DNA of 64,000 nt. Origin: Pseudoalteromonas sp. MM1 (GTDB lineage: Bacteria > Pseudomonadota > Gammaproteobacteria > Enterobacterales > Alteromonadaceae). A program made the position numbers and the translations under genes. Shown piece after piece: positions 27,942 through 35,995 of this stretch. The stretch spans positions 3,162,001-3,226,000 of the forward strand of contig NZ_AP027922.1 in assembly GCF_030296835.1 (NCBI RefSeq), written 5' to 3'. How positions within the stretch are numbered: the stretch's first letter is position 1; every line of letters starts with the position of its first letter. The notes under the pieces were generated by a model that was given only the letters and a program-made list of their open reading frames with translations, did no database searches and was not told the origin of the DNA.

Positions 27942-28837
27942 AGCTGTTTTAAAAAACTAACTGACGGCGCAAAAAACGCTGAGCCCATATCGGCTTGAGT
28001 AAAATCAAGCCAGTGGTCGTAACACTCCCCTTTTCCTATACGGCTGTTAAGTACCTTTTCAAACGCACTTCCCGATGCTGAACATGTAATGCTTAACATG
28101 CCTTGCTCGTAAACATCGCCATACGGCATGCTTTGGTTAAGCAGTATTGCTTGGCCGCTCTCATCTTTTAGCTCACTTCTAGTCGCGTGGCTAGTATCCG
28201 CTTTAGGCTCAATTAAAGTGTTATCTAAACGCGTGCGCCCCATAATATGCTCTTGCTCGCTTAATGATAAATGCTGCCATACGCTCAGGTCATGCTTATA
28301 GCGCTGTACATGAATATAGCTGCCTTGGTGTTCAAAGCTGTCGGGCTTATTAACCAGTGCCGTGATTCGTTTTTGCCGGCCATGCGGGGTGTCGCCTGCG
28401 TAAATAAAGCCGTTAAAGTCTCGCCCATCTAAAAACCTAAAATTACGAATTTGTTCAACCAGCTCTACATCGGGCGAAAACAACTTTAAAATTTGCAATG
28501 CAAAAAGGTGATTAACATCTTCTCGGTCTGAGCGAATTTGGATAAATAAATCACACGGCTGTACGCGCATAACAAAATCACTGTGATTTATATTTGGAAA
28601 GCTTTGCAGCTCACATGGGATATATTCGGGGAGTATATGCGGCCAATACTGCGCGCCAATGGCCACCATGCAAGAAAGCATAGCCTCGGAAAACTGATCA
28701 CTAAACTCGTCTTCAATTGCGCTTACACGTTTAAGCTTTGCGCGCAATGACTCGTCTTGACCATCAAATACATTAAAAAATAAATGCAAACCGTGTAAGT
28801 TTGCTTCAGCACAAATCCCAGATTGCGCTTGCGCCAT
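27938..28837 (-). CDS. Dyp-type peroxidase homologue (YfeX-like) lacking distal catalytic residues
   Basis: A 299-residue cytoplasmic heme protein homologue. Compared from memory with E. coli YfeX, it aligns along its length: [30 protein letters not shown] (His217, the proximal heme ligand), QSMPYG and AFFAPS. The GxxDG stretch of the family (GFVDGTENP in YfeX) reads GFIYAGDTP here, so the distal Asp is Tyr146. The distal Arg before QSLPYG is Asn234. Both residues normally drive peroxide cleavage. The protein may bind heme without standard peroxidase activity, or do iron or heme chemistry. It lies next to, and in the same direction as, a ferric iron ABC operon, with a gap of 45 bases. Confidence 0.85.
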   Translation of the reverse strand: MAQAQSGICAEANLHGLHLFFNVFDGQDESLRAKLKRVSAIEDEFSDQFSEAMLSCMVAIGAQYWPHILPEYIPCELQSFPNINHSDFVMRVQPCDLFIQIRSDREDVNHLFALQILKLFSPDVELVEQIRNFRFLDGRDFNGFIYAGDTPHGRQKRITALVNKPDSFEHQGSYIHVQRYKHDLSVWQHLSLSEQEHIMGRTRLDNTLIEPKADTSHATRSELKDESGQAILLNQSMPYGDVYEQGMLSITCSASGSAFEKVLNSRIGKGECYDHWLDFTQADMGSAFFAPSVSFLKQL

Positions 28838-28882
28838 TGTTATTCCTTAGCTTTTTATATAACACAGCGAATAACACATTGA

Positions 28883-29929
28883 TTATGATTCGAAAAAATT
28901 CACCGTGTGAGGTTTTATTTTTATTATAACCTGCTCATTTATTTCAAATGACTGGCCATATTGTGCGGCAACTTCAATCTCTTGCTCTGCAATTACAACA
29001 GTATAAACATAAGCTGAGCCTATAAACCGACGGCTTAAAATGCGCACACTCTGAGGGTTATCGGCCTGCGTATTTTGCACAAGCTCAATATGGTGCGGAC
29101 GAATATACACCTGTCCTTTTATTGCACTGTGCGTATGTTCATGCTGCGATTGCACAACACCATAAGTGGTTGCGTATTCAGTTGCCGTTAACACTTCTAC
29201 GCCTAAGTATATGCCCTGACCCAGAAACTCTGCAACCTCCTTTGTCTTTGGCATGGCAAAAAGCTGCTCTGGCGTTCCTTGTTGGGCTATTTTTCCTTGG
29301 TGCATAATGGCTAAAGTGTCTGAAAACGCAAAGGCTTCTTCTTTTGAGTGGCTAACAAACACCGCAGAAACCTGCTGCGCTTTAATAATGCGCCTAATAT
29401 CAGCAATTAACTCAAAACGCACTTGTGTATCTATGTTCGAAAAAGGCTCATCAAGGAGCAATAAGCTGGGTTTATAAGCCAGTGCCCGCGCAATAGCTAC
29501 ACGCTGTTGTTGCCCCCCCGAAAGCTGATGAGGATAGCGGTTTGCACAGCCAGTTAAATGCACTAACTCAAGCATCTCGTCTACGCGCTGTAGTTTTTGA
29601 GCTTTACTTATTTTACTTAGTCCAAATGCAATATTGTCGGCCACTGTAAGGTGCGGAAACAGGGCATAATCTTGAAACATCATCCCTATATTACGATGCT
29701 CTGGTGATACAAAAGTGTGCTTGTCGCTTACACATTTACCATCTATTAATACGCTACCCTGCTTTATTTCAATAAGACCGGCAATGGCTTTTAAGGTGGT
29801 TGTTTTACCGCAGCCACTGGCCCCAAGCAAACACACAATTTCGTCTTGTCCTACCGTTAAATCTAAGCTCTGTAGCACGCGCGTGCCACTGTAGTGATAA
29901 CCCACACCTTGTAAATTTAAACGACTCAT
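28883..29929 (-). CDS. fbpC: Ferric iron ABC transporter, ATP-binding protein
   Basis: A 348-residue ABC ATPase. Walker A is GASGCGKTTTLKAIAG (about residue 36), the signature is LSGGQQQRVAIARALA and Walker B is LLLLDEPFSNID. An H-loop (SHSKEEAFAF) follows. A C-terminal regulatory TOBE-like domain (about 240-348) is present, as in FbpC and other iron/polyamine importers. It abuts the permease gene without spacer. It should power Fe3+ uptake with the two upstream gene products. Confidence 0.92.
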   Translation of the reverse strand: MSRLNLQGVGYHYSGTRVLQSLDLTVGQDEIVCLLGASGCGKTTTLKAIAGLIEIKQGSVLIDGKCVSDKHTFVSPEHRNIGMMFQDYALFPHLTVADNIAFGLSKISKAQKLQRVDEMLELVHLTGCANRYPHQLSGGQQQRVAIARALAYKPSLLLLDEPFSNIDTQVRFELIADIRRIIKAQQVSAVFVSHSKEEAFAFSDTLAIMHQGKIAQQGTPEQLFAMPKTKEVAEFLGQGIYLGVEVLTATEYATTYGVVQSQHEHTHSAIKGQVYIRPHHIELVQNTQADNPQSVRILSRRFIGSAYVYTVVIAEQEIEVAAQYGQSFEINEQVIIKIKPHTVNFFES

Positions 29930-31561
29930 TTAACTGCGCTGCTCCATAGAACGATTAATAAAATACAAGGGGATCAGCCCAACCACGACAATAAATAAAG
30001 CGGAAATAGAAGCAAGCTCAAGTTGCTCATCGCTCACATATTGAAATACATGTGTGGCTAAGCTTTCAAAATCAAAAGGCCTTAATAGTAATGCGGCTGG
30101 CAGCTCTTTCATACATTCAATAAATACAAGTAATGCTGCCGTTAAAAGCCCTCGTCGCAATAAAGGAAGATGAACTAGACGCAGTGTTTGCCCTTGGCTT
30201 TTACCCATAGATTGGCTAGCCATATCTAGTGATGGGCTAATACGCACAAAGCTCGATTCTATAGCACCATGCGCAATGGCATAAAAACGTACAATGTAAG
30301 CCAGTATAATAGTAATAATGCTGCCAGTGAGTAATAAACCAATATCTAGGTTGTAGCTCTCAAGGGCTGTGTTTATTGAGTTCTCTAATACGCTAAGCGG
30401 TAATAACACAGCAATAGCCAGTACCGTACCTGGCAGTGCATAGCCGGTGCTCGCTAAGCGACCAGGTAGTAAAGAATAGCTTTGCTTTGCCACACGCTGA
30501 TAAAAAACGATTAGTGTAGCGAGTATTATGCTGGCCACACTTACAATAATAGCCACTTTTAAACTTTGCCACGCGTAACTAAAAAATGCGGTATTCCACG
30601 CTTTATCAAAGTATGTAATTGCATAATTTAGCAATACCAACATAGGTATAATAAAAGCAATAAGCAAAATAACACTACAAAATGACGTAGCCAGCCATGC
30701 ATGTTTGCCTTTAAGTTTGTACAACGACTCACTATTAACGCCCGATTGGCGCTCAAATACGGCCTGGTTACGCCGACTAAAACGCTCAGCCATTAAAGCT
30801 AAAAACAGCAATAACAACATAACGCCCGATATTTTTGCTGCAGCCGTGAGTGAGTAATAACCAAACCATGTATCGTACACTGCGGTAGTTAACGTGCTCA
30901 CAGCAAAGTAACTGACCGTTGCATAGTCGGCCATGGTTTCCATGCTAATAAGCGCAAGGGCAGCCACAATTGAGCCACGAGAAAGCACTATGCTTACCTT
31001 AAAAAAGCTTTGCCAAGGCGACAAGCCCATTAATTGACTCGCTTGCACTAACTTAAATGACTGCTCTCGCAGTGCGGTTTTAAATATTAAAAATAAATAC
31101 GGATACAGCACAAGTGCAATCATCACGATAGCACCGGGTAAAGTGCGAATATCAAAAAACCAATAATCCGTTGGCGAGTGCCAATCAAACCAGTCTCGTA
31201 GGGCTATTTGCACAGGGCCTGCGTAATCTAGCAAATCGGTATACACATAGGCTATTAAATAGGTAGGCATTGCAAGGGGCAGCATAAGCGCCCATTCAAA
31301 TTGCTTTTTCCCGGGGAAAGCGCAATACGCACTGAGCCAACCAAGTGGGAGGGCAATTGCACAGCTAAGCAGGCATACGCCAAAAATAAGCAGTACAGTA
31401 TTAGTAATATAATCCCACAGCACGGTATCCCACAGATGAGAAAATACCTCTGAGTCGCCTTGTAAAGATTCATAAATCAGAAAAAACAGCGGGGCCGACA
31501 ATAAAAGCCCTGTCGACCAGGCAAAGAGCTGCCATTTAGACAGCTTAAATTGAGAGTTCAT
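29930..31561 (-). CDS. fbpB: Ferric iron ABC transporter, fused permease
   Basis: A 543-residue permease with about 12 membrane helices, made of two permease halves in one chain, as in FbpB/SfuB. Each half has an EAA-like loop: MGLSPWQSFFKVSIVLSRG (about residues 185-203) and MGKSQGQTLRLVHLPLLRRG (about 453-472). Its start overlaps the stop of the binding-protein gene by one base and it runs directly into the ATPase gene, so translation is probably coupled. Confidence 0.92.
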   Translation of the reverse strand: MNSQFKLSKWQLFAWSTGLLLSAPLFFLIYESLQGDSEVFSHLWDTVLWDYITNTVLLIFGVCLLSCAIALPLGWLSAYCAFPGKKQFEWALMLPLAMPTYLIAYVYTDLLDYAGPVQIALRDWFDWHSPTDYWFFDIRTLPGAIVMIALVLYPYLFLIFKTALREQSFKLVQASQLMGLSPWQSFFKVSIVLSRGSIVAALALISMETMADYATVSYFAVSTLTTAVYDTWFGYYSLTAAAKISGVMLLLLFLALMAERFSRRNQAVFERQSGVNSESLYKLKGKHAWLATSFCSVILLIAFIIPMLVLLNYAITYFDKAWNTAFFSYAWQSLKVAIIVSVASIILATLIVFYQRVAKQSYSLLPGRLASTGYALPGTVLAIAVLLPLSVLENSINTALESYNLDIGLLLTGSIITIILAYIVRFYAIAHGAIESSFVRISPSLDMASQSMGKSQGQTLRLVHLPLLRRGLLTAALLVFIECMKELPAALLLRPFDFESLATHVFQYVSDEQLELASISALFIVVVGLIPLYFINRSMEQRS

Positions 31562-32565
31562 TAAAGGTCGAACTTCACCTCATCTATTAGCTTAAGGGCT
31601 AACGGACGATATTTGCTGATCTCATCAAGCGCCAAGCCATCTTCTTTAAAGCTCCCCCAAGAAGCAACTAAGCTTGATAGCTCAACGCCTTGCTTAACCG
31701 GATACTCCATATTTACAGAAGCATACATATTTTGTGCTTTGGTTTCGCTCATAAACTCAATAAGCTTAAGTGCATTATCAGGATTTTTTGCATACTTAGT
31801 AATAACAGCACCCGATACATTTATGTGTGAGCCGCGGTTTTGCTGATTAGGAAAATTAATATAAACAGACTCAGCCCACGCTTTTTGCTCATCGTCTTGA
31901 AGCATTTTGCCAAGGTAGTAACTATTACCTAAAGCAAGATTACACAAGCCTTCTTTTACTGCTTTTACTTGCGCACGATCATTACCTTGTGGCTTACGTG
32001 CTAAATTAGCTTTAACACCTTCTAACCATGTTTTAGTTTTTGCCTCGCCGTGATGGGCAATCATCGAAGCAACTAAGCCAAGGTTATAAGGGTGCTTACC
32101 AGAGCGAGTACAAATTTGCCCTTTGTACTGCGGGTTAGCCAAATCTTCGTAGGTGAGTTCAGGTAATGCACCTAGGCGCTCTTTTGATGAGTACACATTA
32201 CGAACCCGCTTAGTTAATGCCACCCACTGCCCGTCGCTATCTCTATACGACGCAGGAATATTGTTTTTAATGCGCTCGCTTTTAATACTTTGCGTTAAAT
32301 TTAGATCTTCTAGCTGAATAAGTGCACTAAAGTTAGATGTTAATACTAAATCGGCTTTACTGTGTTTTCCTTCACGCTTAACACGCTCTATTAACCCTTT
32401 TTTTGCAAAAACCACATTCGTTTTAATGCCCGTTTGCTTAGTAAAGTCAGTTAAAATAGGTTGAATTAAAAACGGTTGACGAAAAGAGTAAATATTAACA
32501 ACGTCGCTTGCAAACGCAGGCGAAGCGCTAAAAATACAGGTGAGTATAGCCAGTGCAGTTCTCAT
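31561..32565 (-). CDS. fbpA: Ferric iron ABC transporter, periplasmic binding protein
   Basis: A 334-residue binding protein with a signal peptide (MRTALAILTCIFSASPAFA). Its mature N terminus DVVNIYSFRQPFLIQPIL and the late NMEYPVKQGVELSSL with a conserved Tyr are typical of FbpA/IdiA-type ferric-binding proteins, which hold Fe3+ through Tyr residues and an anion. First gene of the fbpABC operon, with the Dyp-type gene following in the same direction. I find no convincing Fur box upstream, but a perfect 16-bp palindrome lies at 32631. Confidence 0.9.
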   Translation of the reverse strand: MRTALAILTCIFSASPAFASDVVNIYSFRQPFLIQPILTDFTKQTGIKTNVVFAKKGLIERVKREGKHSKADLVLTSNFSALIQLEDLNLTQSIKSERIKNNIPASYRDSDGQWVALTKRVRNVYSSKERLGALPELTYEDLANPQYKGQICTRSGKHPYNLGLVASMIAHHGEAKTKTWLEGVKANLARKPQGNDRAQVKAVKEGLCNLALGNSYYLGKMLQDDEQKAWAESVYINFPNQQNRGSHINVSGAVITKYAKNPDNALKLIEFMSETKAQNMYASVNMEYPVKQGVELSSLVASWGSFKEDGLALDEISKYRPLALKLIDEVKFDL

Positions 32566-32630
32566 ATCAATTTACCTAAATAGTCATTATTTACAGGGAA
32601 TTTTATCGCGATAAGTGAAAATATACACTC

Positions 32631-32646
32631 TTTACATAAATGTAAA
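32631..32646. promoter_or_regulatory. 16-bp palindrome between fbpA and the CsrB RNA gene
   Basis: TTTACAT-AA-ATGTAAA is a perfect palindrome, 65 bases upstream of the binding-protein start and 31 bases before the GacA-type box. It does not match the Fur consensus. It could control either direction. Confidence 0.4.
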
Positions 32647-32677
32647 TAAGTAATTAATGACCAAAAGAGAAATACCG

Positions 32678-32695
32678 CGTAAGACATCTCTTACA
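32678..32695 (+). promoter_or_regulatory. GacA/UvrY binding box upstream of the CsrB-type RNA
   Basis: CGTAAGACATCTCTTACA matches the palindromic GacA/UvrY box TGTAAG-N6-CTTACA at all but the first position. It lies about 160-180 bases upstream of the presumed RNA start, the distance seen for csrB and rsmZ genes of other gammaproteobacteria. Confidence 0.75.
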
Positions 32696-32852
32696 GAGCT
32701 GACAGCTAATGAGTAAAAAATTCTATAGCGACACCACAAAACAAGCGTAAACAACTGTTTTAATTGAATTTTATTAAAATCTTCATTTTTTACAAGTAAA
32801 TCTATAGCCGTTTTAACCTATTTTAGTTGCACCAGCACGCTACAATTACTAC

Positions 32853-33327
32853 ATCAACCAAGCAGTGATGCTTACCGAGTAAAAGGAAATGGATTGCTTA
32901 CTCGAACAACCAATGATTAGGTTACTACGGACAACACGGAAATGAGGACAGGCTCAGGATGAGTATCGCAATGGACTGTTGCACAAAGGAACGTATCAGG
33001 ACGATACAATAAGGATAACAACAGCGGATAGTTGTTTAACAGGATGTGATAGGAATTAAATGGACAGGCCCTTGAGGCAACACAATGGAATTGTAAATTA
33101 ATGGACTGCACTAGGATGTGCCAAAAGGAATAGGTAATAGTTTTTACCACTACAGGATGTACAGGGATTTAAAGGAGATAGGCCCGGATAGCCTAAATTA
33201 CATAGAACTAAAAAGTAATATCGTAATCACATGGATAAGTAAAAATTGGAGTTGATTAAGTTCAATTGCAGGATGCAAAATTAGAAGATTCCGCAAGCGC
33301 GCCTAGAGATAGAGCGCGCTTTTCTTT
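32853..33327 (+). ncRNA. csrB: CsrB-type regulatory RNA (sequesters CsrA)
   Basis: This gene-free stretch contains 25 GGA motifs in about 390 bases (first at 32885, last at 33271). Many sit in loops of small perfect hairpins: CTC-AGGAT-GAG (32953), GTATC-AGGAC-GATAC (32993), CAAT-GGA-ATTG (33083), GCAC-TAGGAT-GTGC (33109), TAC-AGGAT-GTA (33151), TTGC-AGGAT-GCAA (33267). This is the CsrA-titrating design of CsrB/RsmZ RNAs. It ends in a strong terminator and has a GacA-type box upstream. The 5' end is a guess from TACAAT at 32841-32846; it may be some tens of bases off. Such RNAs relieve CsrA repression of secretion, biofilm and carbon metabolism genes. Confidence 0.9.
33293..33327 (+). terminator. 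Terminator of the CsrB-type RNA
   Basis: AAGCGCGC (33295-33302) pairs with GCGCGCTT (33314-33321) around CTAGAGATAGA and is followed by TTCTTT. It also lies just after the stop of the convergent DTW gene. Confidence 0.92.
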
Positions 33328-33340
33328 GTCTAAAATAAAA

Positions 33341-34027
33341 TTACTGTGGTCTGCCCTTGTTTCGCTTACCAAGTAAATACGCATCACGAAACTTTATAAA
33401 GTGTTGCTCAAGCTTTAAGGCAGCATCTTGCTCACCTGCGAGCGCTAAGACCATAATACCTACCTCAGCAGTGCCTAACTGATATGCGTGAGGCGCAACA
33501 CGTAAACGATAATCTGACAATTTATCGGCCGTGATCGACAGCACCGGTAAATTATCTAGGTACGGGCTTTTGCGGATCATTTTTTTAGCTTCGCGCCAGG
33601 TGCCATCTAAAAATATAAATAATGGCTTTTTGCCAGGCGCAATGTTTACTTCGGTGGTTGCCCTGCCAGGCTCTACATCTTCAGCAGGAAATATCACCAT
33701 AGGTTGATAATCAGCGTTATTTAATAATGCTAATAGCTCAGCGCTTGGCTCTGTTCTATCCCATCTAAATGCATAGTTATCAGGAACTATTTCAGCAATT
33801 AAACGCCCTGTGTTTGACGGTTTAAAGCTTTCATTGTGATACATTAATAAACACACAGCAGCATCACACTGCGCTTGTTCTACACCCTCACATATACAGT
33901 AATGCTTAGCAATTAAACATTGCTCACAGCGATCCATTTTGCCCCCGCGGGCATTAAATTCACGGCGCGATTCACTAATTTGCTGAGCTCGCAAAACTAA
34001 TACTGAGTTATGTTGGGGATTTTTCAA
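33341..34027 (-). CDS. tapT: DTW-domain protein, probable tRNA-uridine aminocarboxypropyltransferase
   Basis: A 228-residue enzyme of the DTW family (TapT/YfiP), which adds the 3-amino-3-carboxypropyl group from S-adenosylmethionine to U47 of some tRNAs. The family-naming motif is FLDGTWREAKKMIRKS near residue 140. A Cys-rich N-terminal site RCEQCLIAKHYCIC is present. The frame begins at TTG 34027; the stretch VLRAQQISESRREFNARGG resembles the N terminus of YfiP, which supports this early start over the ATG at codon 31. Monocistronic. Confidence 0.85.
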   Translation of the reverse strand: MKNPQHNSVLVLRAQQISESRREFNARGGKMDRCEQCLIAKHYCICEGVEQAQCDAAVCLLMYHNESFKPSNTGRLIAEIVPDNYAFRWDRTEPSAELLALLNNADYQPMVIFPAEDVEPGRATTEVNIAPGKKPLFIFLDGTWREAKKMIRKSPYLDNLPVLSITADKLSDYRLRVAPHAYQLGTAEVGIMVLALAGEQDAALKLEQHFIKFRDAYLLGKRNKGRPQ

Positions 34028-34087
34028 AGGAGCTATTACCTAAAATTTATTCGGCGCGTATTGTAGCTAAAATAAAAGGGAATAGAT

Positions 34088-34276
34088 ATCAGCTATCAGC
34101 TATCAGCTATCAGCTATCAGCTATCAGCTATCAGCTATCAGCTATCAGCTATCAGCTATCAGCTATCAGCTATCAGCTATCAGCTATCAGCTATCAGCTA
34201 TCAGCTATCAGCTATCAGCTATCAGCTATCAGCTATCAGCTATCAGCTATCAGCTATCAGCTATCAGCTATCAGCT
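34088..34276. repeat. Tandem array of 27 perfect heptamers (ATCAGCT)
   Basis: ATCAGCT is repeated 27 times without a single mismatch over 189 bases. Each unit contains AGCT, so neighbouring units partly self-pair (GATAGCTGAT on the other strand). A related eight-copy array lies at 46679. A perfect array suggests recent slippage and probable length variation between strains. Confidence 0.97.
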
Positions 34277-34344
34277 CAGAATAAAAAACCAAACTAACTG
34301 ACGCTAGTTTTATTTTATCTACTTTTAATGGCTGCTATAAAAAC

Positions 34345-34370
34345 AAAAACCCAGCAAAAGCTGGGTTTTA
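34345..34370 (-). terminator. Terminator of lpd
   Basis: AAAACCCAGC and GCTGGGTTTT pair around AAAA, 23 bases after the lpd stop. Confidence 0.92.
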
Positions 34371-34392
34371 AAAACTAAATCAAAAAGTTAAA

Positions 34393-35820
34393 TTACTTCT
34401 TCTTTTTAACCGCTTTTTTGTTTGGTAAATCAGTGATTGAACCTTCAAATACTTCAGCAGCAAGGCCGATTGACTCGTTCAATGTTGGGTGAGCATGAAT
34501 TGTTAATGCGATATCTTCGCCGTCAGCACCCATTTCAATACCTAGGCCGATTTCGCCAAGCATTTCGCCTGCGTTAATACCAACCATAGCACCACCAATG
34601 ATACGACCACTGTCTTTATCAAAGATTAGTTTAGTTTGACCTTCTGTACGAGCAGATGCAATTGCACGACCTGAAGCAGCCCACGGGAATACCGCAGTTT
34701 CAATGCTTAAGCCTTGCTCTTTTGCTTCTTTCTCAGTAACACCTACCCATGCGATTTCTGGGTCAGTGTACGCAATTGAAGGGATACATTTAGGGTCGAA
34801 GAAGTGCTTCTGACCAGAGATAACCTCTGCAGCAACATGGCCTTCGTGAACCGCTTTATGTGCAAGCATAGGTTGACCAACTAAGTCACCAATTGCAAAG
34901 ATGTGGTTTACGTTAGTACGTAATTGCTTATCAACATTAATAAAGCCACGCTCATCAACGTTTACGCCTGCTTTATCTGCATCTAAAAGCTTACCATTTG
35001 GCGTACGGCCAACAGCTACAAGTACTTTGTCATAACGTACGGCATCAGCTGGTGCGTTTTTGCCTTCAAATGATACGTATAAGCCATCGTCTTTCGCTTC
35101 AACGCCAACAACTTTAGTTGAAAGCATCACGTTAAATTTGTCTTTAACGTAGCGAGAGTAAATTTTAATTACGTCTTTATCAGCAGCAGGTACTAGTTGG
35201 TCTGCAAATTCTACAACATCTACTGTAGAACCTAATGAGCGGTAAACTGTGCCCATTTCAAGACCGATAATACCACCACCTAGTACAAGTAGTTTTTCTG
35301 GTACGTCTTTCAGCTCTAGTGCGCCAGTTGAATCAATCACACGGCCATCTTCTGGGATGAAAGGTAAGTTAACTGGTTGAGAACCTGCAGCAATAATTGC
35401 GTTTTCAAAAGTAATAGTCGTTGAACCTTCGCCGCCTTCAACAGCTAAAGTGTTGCTACCTGTAAATTTACCGTAGCCATTTACTACTTTTACTTTACGC
35501 ATTTTAGCCATTCCGTCGATACCGCCAGTAAGCTTGCTTACTACAGAATCTTTCCAAGAACGGATTTTGTCTAAATCAATTTGCGGAGCGCCAAAAGTAA
35601 CACCGTGAGATGACATTTCTGCTGCGTCATCAATCACTTTAGCTACGTGTAAAAGTGCTTTTGAAGGAATACAACCAACATTAAGACATACGCCGCCTAA
35701 TGTTTCACGCGATTCTACCAATGTAACTTCTAAGCCCAAGTCAGCAGCACGGAAAGCCGCAGAGTAACCACCAGGACCACCGCCTAGTACAACAACTTGA
35801 GTTTTTAATTCGTTGCTCAT
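34393..35820 (-). CDS. lpd: Dihydrolipoamide dehydrogenase (E3)
   Basis: A 475-residue flavoenzyme that reoxidises lipoyl groups of the pyruvate (and probably 2-oxoglutarate) dehydrogenase complexes with NAD. FAD site GGGPGGYSAAFRAADLG, redox disulfide Cys45/Cys50 in GGVCLNVGCIPSKAL, NAD site VLGGGIIGLEMG, and the C-terminal catalytic HAHPTLNES are all present. A terminator between aceF and lpd (35942) suggests that lpd has its own promoter in addition to read-through. Confidence 0.97.
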   Translation of the reverse strand: MSNELKTQVVVLGGGPGGYSAAFRAADLGLEVTLVESRETLGGVCLNVGCIPSKALLHVAKVIDDAAEMSSHGVTFGAPQIDLDKIRSWKDSVVSKLTGGIDGMAKMRKVKVVNGYGKFTGSNTLAVEGGEGSTTITFENAIIAAGSQPVNLPFIPEDGRVIDSTGALELKDVPEKLLVLGGGIIGLEMGTVYRSLGSTVDVVEFADQLVPAADKDVIKIYSRYVKDKFNVMLSTKVVGVEAKDDGLYVSFEGKNAPADAVRYDKVLVAVGRTPNGKLLDADKAGVNVDERGFINVDKQLRTNVNHIFAIGDLVGQPMLAHKAVHEGHVAAEVISGQKHFFDPKCIPSIAYTDPEIAWVGVTEKEAKEQGLSIETAVFPWAASGRAIASARTEGQTKLIFDKDSGRIIGGAMVGINAGEMLGEIGLGIEMGADGEDIALTIHAHPTLNESIGLAAEVFEGSITDLPNKKAVKKKK

Positions 35821-35941
35821 GCTATTACCTTAATTGTTTGAACGGGACACTGCCCTAAAATTTAACTGCCATGTTTCTGCATGGGCAGAAAATCAGAGCA
35901 ATTCACAAATAGTGCAAAGATTGTATCATTGCATATAGTAA

Positions 35942-35973
35942 AAATCCCAGCTAAAAACAACCGGCTGGGATTT
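35942..35973 (-). terminator. Terminator between aceF and lpd
   Basis: AAATCCCAGC (35942-35951) and GCTGGGATTT (35964-35973) pair perfectly, 22 bases after the aceF stop, with T-rich sequence beyond. It should reduce read-through from aceEF into lpd. Confidence 0.8.
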
Positions 35974-35995
35974 GATTTTGTTCATGTTACAGCGA

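Larger units (their letters stand above)
34028..34392. other. Intergenic region with heptamer array and lpd terminator
   Basis: The region between the DTW gene and lpd holds only the tandem heptamer array (34088-34276) and the lpd terminator; no gene is seen. Confidence 0.8.

Noticed and set aside
32566..32680. Fur box before the iron transporter
   Set aside because: AT-rich stretches resemble parts of the Fur consensus, but none has the required symmetrical 7-1-7 match.
32917..33150. 77-codon reverse-strand frame
   Set aside because: It is antisense to the CsrB-type RNA. Its codons only reflect the repeated GGA hairpins, and no ribosome binding site precedes it.
34088..34276. CRISPR array
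   Set aside because: The units are contiguous 7-mers without spacers, and no cas genes are present.
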